This document shows, one piece after another, positions 1 to 11,811 of a DNA stretch of 64,000 nt; position 1 is the stretch's first letter; the number at the start of each line of letters is the position of its first letter. The translations under genes and the position numbers were made by a program. The notes beneath the pieces are model-generated. The model ran no database searches and was not told the origin of the DNA. It saw nothing but the letters and a program-made list of their open reading frames with translations. Location: NCBI GenBank assembly GCA_021292105.1, contig CM037866.1, positions 6,408,163 to 6,472,162 of the forward strand. Direction: 5' to 3'. This DNA comes from Anadara kagoshimensis (lineage: Eukaryota > Mollusca > Bivalvia > Arcoida > Arcidae).

Positions 1-32
1 TATCGACATCTTTTCATGGCATCTTCTAGTAT

Positions 33-290
33 TCAAACAAAAACATACTACTCAATGTCCGAATCATAATCTTGAAGCAAAGTACAAACTTTGGAACTGA
101 CAAGTGAAGTTAGACATGAACTTCCACCAGGAAAGTGAGGCCGGATGCTACGGAAGGGTAAGCACTTCTTGTATAGCTAGCTACATTCACTGCGTGTGTA
201 ATCAAAATTTTGTAAAAGGAACATGGAACTATGGGACGTTAAATATATCCAGGACAATCCTGGACACAGAGATTGTCTGAAACTTTTGTT
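33..290 (-). mobile_element. 5'-truncated 3' end of RT retroelement (copy A)
   Basis: On the minus strand this matches the 3' untranslated part of the retroelement seen best at 31512-32165 and 41024-41388. Shared blocks include the GTAGCTAGCTA block (183 on), the GGAACATGGAACTATGGGACGT block (220-241) and the tail around CATACTACTCAATGTCCG. Only the last stretch before the stop codon of the reverse transcriptase is represented. It is a non-coding fossil. Confidence 0.65.
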
Positions 291-893
291 TTTATATCGA
301 CCTATATGTGCATAATAATAGATCTATTTACCTTGCACAAACACTTGAAAGATCATTATTCAGTATTATAAACAGTTATCACAGGCACTGTTAAAATTCC
401 ATAGATCTTTATGTAGGCGGTTGGTTATATCATTTACGTTTTACGCCTCCTAATACACATCTTCATTCATTCCATGTAGGAGACACATTTGCGAATTATA
501 TTACTAGACAGTCATTTTTTTTGTCACTTACGGAACATAATAAATTCCAATTAAAATCAAACATACAAACATACCCCACACACCCAAAGCAAAGTTATAA
601 CTTTGATAGTAACAAATTAAGTTAAACACTTGTAAATTCGCCAGTAAAGAGAGACTGTCTGTTACTAAAGAATAAGCCACTACTGTTTAGTTTGCTTCAC
701 CCGTCACGTGTGCAATCAAATTTGAGAATGAAATGAACGTGCAACTTTGGAAGTTCAATACTATGCCCGTGGTAATTGTGGATATAAAAACATAATTTCT
801 ATTAACAATATTGTGATGACGACCATAAAGTCATAACAAAAAGAAATGTTTACTGAGGACAAATGGCTTAAAAGGAAACGTAATTGAAAAATA

Positions 894-1746
894 CAGTAGA
901 ACTTCGATAACTCGAACTTCGATATCTCGAATACCATGGATAACTCGAAGTAATAATTTTGTCCCGACCGATTTTCTGTATAAACTATATAAATACAATT
1001 TCGATAACTCAAACTCCTGTAACTCGAATACCCCCCGGTAACTCGAAGTAATTTTAAGGTGCAAAATTAAAAATTATAGGAAAAACAACCTTCTAAAACT
1101 CGAAATATTTTTAACAATGGGTGACCAATAGATCGTTTCAGTGAGAACATGTATAATCCGATTAATGATTGGAGATGTAGTACAGATCAAAGGTTTTGCT
1201 ACTGTATTAATGAGTATCAATTAAAGGATTAGTACTCTGTGCCGTAATGGGCGATGAAGTGTAACCGTGTACCCCATCAGTAGAAGCCGAGTTTTGTGCC
1301 GCTGGCGACAACAATAAATTTTCAGGTGATTTAAGCTGGGTTTTAATGACTAACACGTGGTAGGCACACTAGTTTTATAATTTGTATAAAATGTGCGTCG
1401 TTTTGTTTATTATAACATGCAATGTACATGGATATGTTTATCTGATTCAGTTCTTTGAATGCATTACGGTCATGTATTGGTAATACACATTTTGTGTATT
1501 TCATGTATGCGTTTGTTGCCGCCATCAGTCCTTATAAAAACATAATTAATAATTTGATTTTAATTCATTTATTATTTTATGTAATACCGGTACATATTAC
1601 ACCAGTGTATCAGTAAACCAACATTTCTCCCAAAGAAACGAAAGTTACATTGTGACGTCATTCTTCAACTTCGAAAACTCGAACACCCTGATAACTCGAA
1701 GTCATCATCGAAGTCCTGTGCACTTCGAGTTATCGAAGTTCTACTG
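894..1746. mobile_element. Non-autonomous pogo/Tigger-like DNA transposon
   Basis: The two ends are inverted repeats of about 23 bp, beginning CAGTAGAACTTCGATAACTC on the left and mirrored on the right, flanked by TA on both sides (892-893 and 1747-1748). TA target duplication and a CAGT...TCGATAACTCGAA terminus are typical of the pogo/Tigger branch of Tc1-mariner. Further copies of the ACTCGAA motif sit just inside both ends. No transposase reading frame remains inside the 853 bp, so it would have to be mobilised in trans. Confidence 0.75.
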
Positions 1747-1854
1747 TATAATAATAAATGTTTCGAACTTTTACAGCTCCTTCGGATGTTTTAGTTTCAT
1801 TGTTTGCAATTGGAAAGAAATCTTTTTCATAATTATTATTAATATTCATCACAT

Positions 1855-2172
1855 ACCCATTGAATCTTACTAAAGCCATACATTACATTTCTTGACATAC
1901 AAGAAGGTCAGTATTGCACATATGCAATACAATATTCCGTATTGCCATGGTAGCCGGAACTACTTTTAGGGGAATTCCCTTTTTTCGAGTCAGGAGAATC
2001 GCGGGCGATATTAAATATTTTTGCAAAATCAATGTTTATTTTTTTTAATTATTTCCCAGTGTTTACGATGGTATTAGTAAAATTAGTAAAATGTTAACCA
2101 ATGATGTTCAAACGAAGAGTTATCTGGTTTTTTATTTACTTCTTAAAAAGTTTTTCCAGTCAGGTTTTGCGT
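1855..2172 (+). repeat. Dispersed direct repeat, copy 1
   Basis: The stretch from ATTGAATCTTACTA to TTTTTCCAGTCAGG recurs in the same orientation at 15912-16322. Conserved inner blocks include TCCCAGTGTTTACGATGG and AACGAAGAGTTATCTG. The second copy carries about 90 extra bases. No open frame is shared, so it is not an obvious exon. It may be an interspersed element or a relic of a segmental duplication around the tail exons. Confidence 0.6.
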
Positions 2173-2209
2173 ATATATGACATCTCATCAGTCTCAATTT
2201 TTATTTTGC

Positions 2210-2282
2210 ACATGGCATACGTAGCTAGCTAAGCAGTAGTTACTTACCTTGGAGGAAGTTCACGTGTTTTCAACGTTCTATA
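2210..2282 (+). mobile_element. Short relic of retroelement 3' UTR
   Basis: Contains CGTAGCTAGCTAAGCAG and GGAGGAAGTTCACGTG, both diagnostic of the 3' region of the RT element found elsewhere in the window. Too short to date or delimit precisely. Confidence 0.4.
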
Positions 2283-2354
2283 CTGGATGTGGAGTTTAAT
2301 ATTTTGTTCGTTTGCTTTAATAAAATCTCTTACATTTTCTAAACGTGAAGAGCT

Positions 2355-4262
2355 GTAATATTGTTGATGCGGCTTTAAACAATAATTAACTCACTTACTC
2401 ACTCAAAATATTGTTTATGCGGCTTTAAACAATAATTAACTCACTCACTCACTCACAATACTGTTGATGCCACTTTAAAAAATAATTCACTCACTCACAA
2501 TATTGTTTATGCAGCTTTTAACAATAATTCACTCACTCACAATATTGTTGATGCGGCTTTAAACAATAATTCACTCACTCACAATACTGTTGATGCGACT
2601 TTAAACAATAATTCACTCACTCACTCACAATATTGTTGATGCGGCTTTAAACAATAATTCACTCACTCACTCACAATATTGTTGATGAGGATTTAAACAA
2701 TAATTCACTCACTCACAATATTGTTGATGCGGCTTTAAACAATAATTCACTCACTCACAATATTGTTGATGCGGCTGTAAACAATAATTCACTCACTTAC
2801 TCACAATATTGTTTATGCAGCTTTAAACAATAATTCACTCACTCACAATATTTTTGATGCGGCTGTAAACAATAATTCACTCACTTACTCACAATATAGT
2901 TTATGCAGCTTTAAACAATAATTCACTCACTCACAATATTTTTGATGCGGCTTTAAACAATAATTCACTCACTCACAATGTTGTTGATGCGGCTGTAAAG
3001 AATAATTCACTCAATCACAATTTTGTTGATGCGGCTTTAAACAATAATTCACTCACTCACAATTTTGTTGATGCGGCTGTAAACAATAATTCACTCACTC
3101 ACTCACTAACAATTTTGTTGATGCGGCCTTAAACAATAATTTACTCACTCACAATTTTGTTGATGTTGCTTTAAACAATAATTGACTCACTCACAATTTT
3201 GTTAATGCTGCTGTAAACAATATTTCACTCACTCACTCACTCACAATATTGTTGATGCGGCTATAAACAATAGCCGCTCACTCACAATTTTGTTGATGCG
3301 GCTGTAAACAAAAATGCACTCACTTACTCACTCACAATATTGTTGATGCGGCTTTAAACAATAATTCACTCATTCACAATTTTGTTGATGCGGCTGTAAA
3401 CAATAATGCACTCACTCGCTCACTCACTCACAATATTGCTGATGCGGCTTTAAACAACAATTCACTCACTCACTCACTTACTCACAATATTGTTGATGCG
3501 GCTTTATACAATAATTCACTTACTCACAATATTATTGATGCGGCTTGAAACAATAATTCACTCAATAACTCACAATATTGTTTATGCGGCTTTATACATT
3601 AATTCACTTACTCACAATATTATTGATGCGGCTTGAAACAATAATTCACTCACTCACAATATTGTTGATGCAGCTTTAAACAATAATTCACTCACTCACA
3701 ATATTGTTTATGCAGCTTTAAACAATAATTCACTCACTCACAATATTATTTATGCGGCTTTATACAATAATTCAATCACTCACAATATTGTTTATGCGGC
3801 TTTATACAATAATTCACTCACTTACAATATTGTTTATGCAGCTTTATACAATAATTCACTCACTCACAATATTGTTAATGCAGCTTTATACAATAATTCA
3901 ATCACTTACAATATTGTTCATGCGGCGTTATACATAATTCAATCACTCACAATATTGTTAATGCAGCTTTATACAATAATTCAATCACTCACAATATTGT
4001 TGATGCAACTTTATACAATAATTCAATCACTCACAATATTGCTTATGCGGCTTTATACAATAATTCAATCACTCACAATATTGTTTATGCATCTATATAC
4101 AATAATTCACTCACTCACAATATTGTTGATGCAACTTTATACAATAATTCACTAACTCCCAATATTGTTTATGCGGCTTTATACAATAATTCACTCACTC
4201 ACAATATTGTTGATGCGACTTTAAACAATTCAATCACTCACAATATTGTTGATGCGGTTTTT
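2355..4262. repeat. 44-copy minisatellite, 42-bp unit
   Basis: A long head-to-tail array whose consensus unit contains CACTCACTCA, then CAATATTGTTGATGCGGC, then TTTAAACAATAATT. I count 44 occurrences of the core. Unit length varies mainly by gain or loss of CACT tetramers. The first two thirds mostly carry GATGCGGCTTTAAAC; units from about 3580 mostly carry TATGCGGCTTTATAC, so the array is split into two homogenised blocks. Because 42 is a multiple of 3, the 3' block is open for long stretches (3752-3937, 3955-4155) with a 14-residue period. I regard this as a by-product and not a protein. Confidence 0.97.
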
Positions 4263-4450
4263 CATAATACTGTTGATAAGTATGATGTCTGCGTATCCAA
4301 AATATCCTAGATATTATTGTCGTATTATAGTGACTTGTTGGTTATATTCTTTATTTTAATTACACACGTGGCAGATGCTACGAGCTTACCACGATGTTTA
4401 CGTGATTAACTTAATTTTCATTTTCAAAGTTTTTACAATTGGACATCGAT
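4262..4450 (+). mobile_element. Retroelement 3'-end relic abutting the minisatellite
   Basis: Begins ACTGTTGATAAGTATGATGT, matching the codons for VDKxDVxVS near the C terminus of the RT element, followed by the 3' UTR words ACACGTGGCAGATG and CGTGATTAACTTAA. It starts exactly where the minisatellite stops, and ends about 90 bp before the first exon of gene 1. Confidence 0.6.
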
Positions 4451-4538
4451 AAGCTGCTTTTTTAAACTGTCTTTTAGACAGTTAGATGAATAAAATGATA
4501 TTTTAAATCTACGACCTTGTACACGTATATGTTTGTAG

Positions 4539-7503
4539 ATGGGGCGAAAATACTCTCATTGATTGGCAAGTCAAATATTGAGGAATATCAAGAAGCCAGT
4601 TTGAACTGCGATGTAGACAGCAAACCACCGGCAAATATAACGTGGCTACTGCCTCAAATTGGCATTAACGATCCAGCTCAAAACGAAGAAAATAACAGCA
4701 AATTAACGTTTGCTAACTGCACATGTGAGCATACTGGGGAGTATATATGTTCAGCTTCAAATAAACAAGACACTGTGGACACGAAAAGCACATTTCTTAA
4801 TGTTACATGTAAGTAATTTTAACATTTAATACTTATTTTATTGACTCACTTTTCACATTATGTAGCGTATTGCAAAATCCAACATTTTTTTTTAAAATTG
4901 TAACACACAAGCAAGAAAAAATAAACGAACAAAATTGCTATGGACGTTTATAAACATCATTAATGTGAAATACTTTTGAATTACTTTAATTTGGATATGA
5001 CATAACGTCCCATCAGCAATATTTCAGCTAATCGCAACGAGAACTACTTTATTAATAACTACTGATTTATCTATGAACAATAAAGCATGTGCAATTATGT
5101 ATGCATGCGCAGTGCGAATGTGTTTTGATGGTCTGCCGTGTATCAGCGCGCAATATAGGCGACTTTAAGATGCTAGCTCACTGGGTTAGTACGCCGCAGA
5201 CAACCGTGCCACTCGTCAGTCACATTATACTGTCACTGGGTGAAACCGTAAAGGCCAACGGCAAGGAAAATCCACTTTCTTACATGTGATCTGAATGGAA
5301 ACTCATAGCGGTTAGACCCTGGATTTGTAGACTGACGTCTGATCCCTTAGGCCCTTAATTTGGATATTGATTAGTTTTTAGTAATTACATATACTGTCCT
5401 CATCTTCCCTGTTAGTTCAGTTGAAAATGTAAAAAATTTAAAAGGGTACTCAAATATATTTAGCGATCATTACTTTGGGCACTTTGTCAAAACTATATTC
5501 CTTTTGGTTTCGTGGAGGATATGAACAAGGATCTTGTATATCTATGCAAAAAAGAATGTATAACACAGAAAATGCTAATAAAAGAATTAGCCAAAAAGAT
5601 GGAAATACTTAAACATATTGAAAGAAACTCTGGATTGTGAACACCTTTCCGGAACACCCAGTATCACTTCTCTGGTAGAAGTTTATGTGTTTAACTCATT
5701 TGCTAGTTGCTAATTTTTTGCTACATAAATAAGCATATTTATTGCAGACACGCATTGTTGTATCATGCTACGAATTAATTATACATTCATTAACCTTTTA
5801 GAAAAAACTAATTGTTTTAGAATAAAACTATAATTATATATGTTACAGGTGCGCCAAAATTTGAAAGCAAGCATCGTTTCCTTGCCACTAAGATAAACCT
5901 CGGCATTGGAGATTATTTGGAATATGAAATCAATTTTACATCGAATCCTAGAGCAAATATTATTACAGATGGAGTCGTAAATGTTACCAGTTATTCTTTA
6001 GATGCAGTCCATTATATTTTATTGGTACAAAAAGTCATACGTGATGAAGACGATATTAGGCAATATACCATTAGAATACAGAATAATTTAGGCGTAGCAA
6101 AGCTTGATTTGGATATTATGCAAAAGAAGATAGAATTGCCGGGTAAATTGCAATTTATCTCATAAAACATTTGAAATTATTCTAATTTTCTTAATTTTTT
6201 ATATATAATGGATATTTCCAAAAACATTCATGTGTGTAACGATTTCTTTATAAAAACATATTTCATTCTTCAAATTTTAATATGGGTAAATGCGAAACAT
6301 ACATAAGTCGATGCCAAACCGGTCCTTTTCTAATTCAGAAATATATGTCTAAAGAGACAGATTTAGGGACACAATTACAGTAACAAAATCCCTCAGTACA
6401 AAATTACAGATTCATAAGAAATTGATTTTAAATATCATTATCCGTGTTTCGAAAATTGTCGCATTTAGATTTTGTTATCATGATAAATGCCGAATTACTC
6501 GCGTCTCTACTCTATGTTTTCTGTTGATACGTTTCAGGTCGAATTAACTTATCTGGCCTCCGAGTTTATCACTGCCAATGTTCTTTATGGTACAATAATG
6601 AAAAAATAGAAGAATAAACTTTATTTTACCAAATTAATCAAAACAATATTTTAAAATTTATGCATTGCTTAGATTTTGAGGAATTTTTTTAATTTACGCA
6701 GCAAATAAGTTGAATGCTAATGCACCAGCAACGATATCAACCCCATGGTTATAATTATAAATTTATATACAAGTACACTTCGTGTAGCTAGGTTGGTCTT
6801 CATTATACTCCCTCGCAAACTAGTTTGAGGAAGTGTATAGGAATCACCATGTCTGTCCGTACATGTTAAGTCGCGTCCGAGACATCTCGTAATGGCTTTG
6901 GACGACTGTAAAAAACTTCACATAATTAATCTTCATGGTCCATATCTTTAATACTCTTCATGGCCCACAGGTGTGTAATGATTTTTAACCAAGGTCATAT
7001 CGGAATGGTCAATGCAACAGGGAAACATTTAAAGCTTCGTAGATGTTTGAGGCGGTGGCTCTTAAGAGGCAGTTCTAGTTTTTGCAACAATATCGCTAAT
7101 CCTGTTGTGTTAAATGTTAAAACTGTAAGGACGTCACACATAATTTACTTAAAGCAAATATATAATGGTAGCGAACAAAAGAAGGCAAACTTTGTATAGT
7201 TAAACGTGTAAATTTAATGCAGTCATTTTTTTGATATTGAAGCTTTTAAAATGGTATTTAACACAAAAATATCAGGTTGTCATTAAGTAAAAGGAAACTA
7301 TTGTTTACGTTTGCCTTTTGTAGATATTACAATATTTTGTAGCTTTAATTTCAGATATGAAAATGAAATGGCTTTTTACTGGAATTGCATCTGTCAGCAT
7401 TGTTGTTTTGGTTTCTTTGTCAGTAATAGTCGTACGTGTTTGGAAAAAGAGAAGGAAAAAGAAAACAAGAAAACGGAATCATAATGGTTATATGAATTAT
7501 TAA
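4539..7503 (+). CDS. Gene 1: Ig-domain transmembrane receptor-like protein, 5' partial
   Basis: Three exons are inferred: 4539-4808, 5849-6142 and 7355-7503, all joined in phase 1, the usual arrangement for Ig exons. Acceptors are TTTGTAG, TTACAG and TTTCAG; donors are GTAAGT and GTAAAT. Joined, they give 237 residues plus stop. Residues 1-91 form an Ig domain with C24, W36 and the TGEYIC motif (C71). Residues 92-188 form a second Ig-like domain keeping the F-strand pattern RQYTIRIQNNLG but with no cysteine pair. The last exon gives a hydrophobic helix (WLFTGIASVSIVVLVSLSVI), a strongly basic stretch (KKRRKKKTRKR) and a tail ending YMNY. Several NxT/S glycosylation sites lie outside the membrane. 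YxN is a known Grb2-type SH2 ligand pattern, so a signalling tail is possible (inference). No signal-peptide exon was found upstream within the window. Ligand and function are unknown. Confidence 0.75.
6801..6895 (+). repeat. Degenerate 'ATACYCCC...GTCTGTCCG' interspersed repeat
   Basis: ATACTCCCTCGCAAACTAG followed by GTGTATAGGAATCACCATGT and CTGTCCGTACATG resembles a repeat common in mollusc DNA. A second copy is at 62715-62790. It lies in intron 2 of gene 1. Confidence 0.45.
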
Positions 7504-7893
7504 CTCATGAAAATAACAGCTATTGAAAATGTGGTTTAGACTTAGTCACTTTTAATCTTTTTTAGCTTTAGTTAATGAGTGACCAGTACTAATTTAACTA
7601 TTGTTTTATCGATGGATGATATATAAATGAAGGTGAAAATACTGATGTAACATGTCTAGAAACTATGACATGTGTATTAGAATATCATATGCATTGGATT
7701 ACGATTAATTTAATATTTACATAGGTTCATAATCAAGGTCATGTGTGAAATAATACTGAAACGGATAGCTGCGTTGATTACCAATATTTATATAGGCATT
7801 TGTAATAGAATACTGTAGGTAATGGTCATCTTGATACAAGTTGTGGAATGCAGTGCCACGATTAGTCCACTAGTGTCAGAAGGGGATATTCAA

Positions 7894-7899
7894 AATAAA
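7894..7899 (+). promoter_or_regulatory. Candidate poly(A) signal of gene 1
   Basis: This AATAAA lies about 390 bp after the gene 1 stop and just before the putative large element at 7909. A 3' UTR of that length is plausible, but in AT-rich DNA a single hexamer is weak evidence. Confidence 0.25.
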
Positions 7900-8606
7900 A
7901 AAGACAAGCACAAGAACAACCTCCTTTAAGGGTCTTTAAGGAATCCTAAAAGATCCTTAAAGAGTTCATTAAAGATCCTTAAAGCCTCCTAAAGCTCCCT
8001 TTAAGGACCACCATCTATAAGGATCTTAAAGGTCTCTTTAAGGCCTCTTTAAGGACATTTTTAAGGATCTATAAGGCTTCCTTACAGATCCTTAATGGGA
8101 TTAATTTTCAAAAATTAATTAATTTATTGATTAATGTATTTATTTTTATTTATTTATTTACTTATTTATTTATTTATTTATTTATTTGTTTGTTTTTATT
8201 TATAATCTAACCTGCTCCGAATATTATGTCCCAGCTCTAAATTAAATCAATGTACAACTTCTGATTTATTTATTTATTTATTATTTATTAAACTAAAAAA
8301 GTGTAGTTTTGACTTTTAATCATTACGGGTTTATGCCCATAGGTAATAAACATTTCATGGTTCCTAATTGAAGATCATCAACATACCCCTGGTATCTCAT
8401 CAACAACTTACCTAACTAATTGATAACAGAAGCAAATTCAAACTCATTTTAACCAGACGATAGTATATTCTACCTGAACAATTTACCGTACGTTGTTAAG
8501 TTCTTTAATTACCTAGATGGATTTGAATGTTAATTGAATCTGATGATTGATCTACGTGAGTAGTAATGTTAGAGATACTTTTAATTGTTATTTGTGTGTA
8601 AATGAA

Positions 8607-8742
8607 TAAACAAATAAATAAATATTTTTAAAAACATTAATAAATATATAAAATTTCAGACAGAGAGAGAGGGAGAGAGATGGCAGAGCAAAGACTAGTA
8701 CATCATCAGTTTTGAAACTACCATTATCTGACATTTCTCAAA

Positions 8743-8782
<40 letters not shown>

Positions 8783-8915
8783 CATATAAATAAAAAAAAT
8801 ATTTTTAAAAACTTTAATAAATATATAAAATATGAGAGAGAGAGAGGGCAGAGCGAAGACTTGAACATCATCAGTTTTTAAACTACCATTATCTGATATT
8901 TCTTATTTCATGACC
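8607..8915 (+). repeat. 180-bp tandem duplication with AATA and GAGA tracts
   Basis: The block running AAACATTAATAAATATATAA, GA-rich tract, GGCAGAGC.AAGACT, CATCATCAGTTTT and ACTACCATTATCTGA occurs twice (8607-8743 and 8787-8905), separated by an (AATA)n run at 8740-8782. Another TTTA run lies at 8140-8190. No coding potential. Confidence 0.85.
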
Positions 8916-9081
8916 TTGAAATGTGTGTGCATTCATATAAATAAATAATCAAAAAATAAAAAATAATCATATAAATAAATAAAACTCAATTTCATAGACA
9001 AAACTGGTAGATTCCTTTGCACTATCGTCTTCATGTAATAACTCCCCAATCGATCCAGTAAAATTTTCTGATTAATTTGTT

Positions 9082-9084
<3 letters not shown>

Positions 9085-9112
<28 letters not shown>
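9085..9112 (+). repeat. (GA)n microsatellite
   Basis: Uninterrupted GA dinucleotides. Confidence 0.95.
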
Positions 9113-9115
<3 letters not shown>

Positions 9116-9279
9116 CGGAGGTGAGAGTTGTCTATCGGAACTTTTTCCCACAAGCAAAATCTATAAGCATGATTTTTTAATCATAGAATAGGTCCACAAT
9201 CCAAGTTAACGAATTTCGGGCTAATGAAGTTGTGATTTATAATAATACAATTAAAAGAAAAAAAACAAACATTTATATC

Positions 9280-9530
9280 CAGAGGCGGATCAAGAATTTT
9301 AGAAAGGGGGGGATAGGCATGTAATGTGAGAGCCAAAAGTTCTAACCTTCTAGGGGGTCCGGGCATGCGCAAAAATCCTGCATTCTGGTGCAATCTAGGC
9401 TGCATCAAAGAGGAAAAATAAGCAATATGTATTTCGGGACAGGTATCAAAAATAAAAATGAACAATATGTATTATCAACGACAAAAAAGGGGGGCATATG
9501 CCCCGTTTCATCCACAATCCTAGAACTGAC
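9280..9530 (-). repeat. Interspersed repeat 'AGAGGCGGATC...GGGGCATATGCCCC'
   Basis: The left end AGAGGCGGATCAAGAATTTT and the right GGGGGCATATGCCCC / CATCCACAATCCTAG resemble a widespread invertebrate non-autonomous element with purine-rich G runs near each end. The open frame across it is incidental. Confidence 0.45.
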
Positions 9531-10072
9531 AGACACCACAACATAACTAGCAAAAATCTTGATCTCACTGCCTTGGTTCACATGTTTCGGGAAAATCTAG
9601 TGTGAGAAAACTCGCTTTTCGAATATGGGTTCTACTTTCAGTGCACTTCGATTTCCTTCACTATCTTTGAACTTAAAGTATGCAATTTTGTTACAAACTG
9701 ACAACATATTAAACTGGGACAGGCCATAATCTCAGATAATATGTCAGTTCGCTCAAGTTTTACATTCTTGACTAATCTAAAATTCTTATTCATTGAATCA
9801 AATAATGATATAAATGAAATAATCTTAACACAGGAATGAAACTCTATACTCTGCTATCCCGTTATCCTGATTATGTTGAGAAAAAAGTAAAAAAATATAT
9901 CAAATGGTGTTGATCAAACACAAAAAGATATTAGCAGTGTGCAGCTGACGTTGGAATATCTAGGAGAGAAAGAGAGAAATTAGAGAGAATTTGGATTTGC
10001 AGTGTCGTGTACGTTTTTCGTTCTTTTTAAAAATAATTCAAAAATGGTTTATCATGCACTGTCAGATCCAGC

Positions 10073-10101
10073 GGGATGGGGATAGGTGGGTGGGGAGGGG
10101 G
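10073..10101 (+). other. G-quadruplex-forming motif
   Basis: Five G-runs of at least three separated by 1-6 bases: GGG, AT, GGGG, ATAGGT, GGG, T, GGGG, A, GGGGG. This satisfies the standard G4 pattern and stands out in an AT-rich window. No gene start is adjacent. Confidence 0.7.
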
Positions 10102-10537
10102 CACCCCAACAATTTCCCCTGCTTTCCGACTTTTTTCTCTCTCGCTTACAGCTAATAATCAAGCAACCATTGGATGGACCAGTAAATTAGTGGTATTGAT
10201 TAATTAATTCATGTACAGGTAGGAATTGCAATCAGATGATGATGTAATGTACCAGTGCGCTGAGTTATGAAAGAATTCAGGTAGTGTTGACCAGTCCTAG
10301 GTGATAATGTTATTTACCTGATCACTTAAGCATGAAAGAACCCAGATAGGGTCAGTAGATGACGTTAATTAGTAATACTAATTAAGATACTTCTGTCTTG
10401 TCAGAAAGCATGAATTTTAAACAGGGTTGTTATCAGTACTTCAAAAATAATTCTTATTCAAGGACAGATTTCATAAAGAATGATTCAATTAATCATAAAT
10501 GAATAATTGAATCTGTCTTTTGGGACCACGAGTCAGA

Positions 10538-10540
<3 letters not shown>

Positions 10541-10571
<31 letters not shown>
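10541..10571 (+). repeat. (GA)n microsatellite
   Basis: Perfect GA run of about 31 bp. Confidence 0.95.
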
Positions 10572-10573
<2 letters not shown>

Positions 10574-10963
10574 AATTAGAATAGTACATTTTTAGCACAT
10601 AAGATTATCTTTTTTGTATATGTTTATAGCGCAAAGTTCTATTTCCATATAGAAGTCCCAACTTTTGTGAATTCTCTGTACATTTTTTATTTATTTTCAA
10701 TTAGTTTTAATAGATAAATTACGTCTCATTTGACTTTTTATTCTATCCGTCCGCTATTGGCTTTATGGATCAAATCTTAAATGATAAGTGCTATTTTCTG
10801 GTACAAATGATTCTTGTGTGTTGCACTATTATACTGACTATTTAGTATAATAATGTAATAATTCATTTAATATAATAAAATTAACTTGAATGTTCAAATG
10901 GTTGTCACATAGATAATTTTAAACAAATGTGGAAAAAACGGGAGGAAGCAGACCTAACACTTC

Positions 10964-11046
10964 GGTAGCAGCCAGCTCAGTTGGTAGAGTGTCGGCTGTC
11001 CGCTCCAGAAGTGGAAGGTCGCGGGTTTGGTCTCTGGCCGGGTCTG
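10964..11046 (+). mobile_element. tRNA-derived SINE head
   Basis: CAGCTCAGTTGGTAGAGTG resembles the A box of a tRNA, and GGTCGCGGGTTTGGTCTC a decayed B box about 45 bp further on. No cloverleaf with a proper acceptor stem can be drawn, so it is a SINE head and not a tRNA gene. Confidence 0.65.
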
Positions 11047-11757
11047 ATCCAAACATTAGAAAGGGTAGTGACTATTCACTCGGAACCGCTTTTGAGAATG
11101 ACAATGGTAATAATAGTTTTTTAAACAGTTCTACCATATTTATAACATTAGGAAATGTCGCTAGTTTTACTGTTTCAATTTGTAAAGAGCACTATTATTA
11201 TATTGTTTAACATGTGCACTCCCCCTCTCTCTCTCTTCGGAAATTGAATTAATTTCTACATAATGAAATTATTTTATTTAACATTCTCACACTTTCCCTC
11301 ATAAAACAGTCATTTAAGTTACGTGCAAGATTTTGAGGATAGATTAAGATTATTACAAATTATCATTAAAACTCGTCCTTCGATTTTGTACAGATTATTA
11401 AATGTCGCTGATACAATATTAAAGTTATTGATCAAACAAGGTAATAAGTATTCGTGTTACAACAAAAATGTAACTAAATTATAAAAGACACTTTTAAATA
11501 AAATTTTCTGAAAAATTTTGTTTTAATTTCAAGAATTATTAAAAACTTTTATTGATGAAGAAGTAGTATGTTTAAGATTATATACATAGAAATGGATATC
11601 TGATCGATAATTGATCTTTATAAAAGTGATGTTTGCCAGTCAGATAAATAAGTGTATTACAGGTAAAAAGTGTGATATGCCTGCCTGCCTTCCTTTGATC
11701 AGAAATCTTTGGTCAGTTAAATTAACCAAAAATTATTCCTCTCAAGAGTGAAAGAGC

Positions 11758-11762
<5 letters not shown>

Positions 11763-11808
<46 letters not shown>
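11763..11808 (+). repeat. (AAT)n microsatellite
   Basis: About 15 perfect AAT/ATA trimers. Confidence 0.95.

Positions 11809-11811
<3 letters not shown>

Noticed and set aside
3752-4155. Repetitive protein with 14-residue period
   Set aside because: It follows from a 42-bp DNA repeat being a multiple of three. The frame is broken by a deletion near 3925 and the same array is closed elsewhere.
2355-4262. CRISPR-like array
   Set aside because: Units are contiguous variants of one 42-bp sequence with no unique spacers, in a eukaryotic context.
10964-11046. True tRNA gene
   Set aside because: Internal promoter boxes are present but there is no acceptor stem or consistent cloverleaf. The same applies to 52165, 62115 and 63325.
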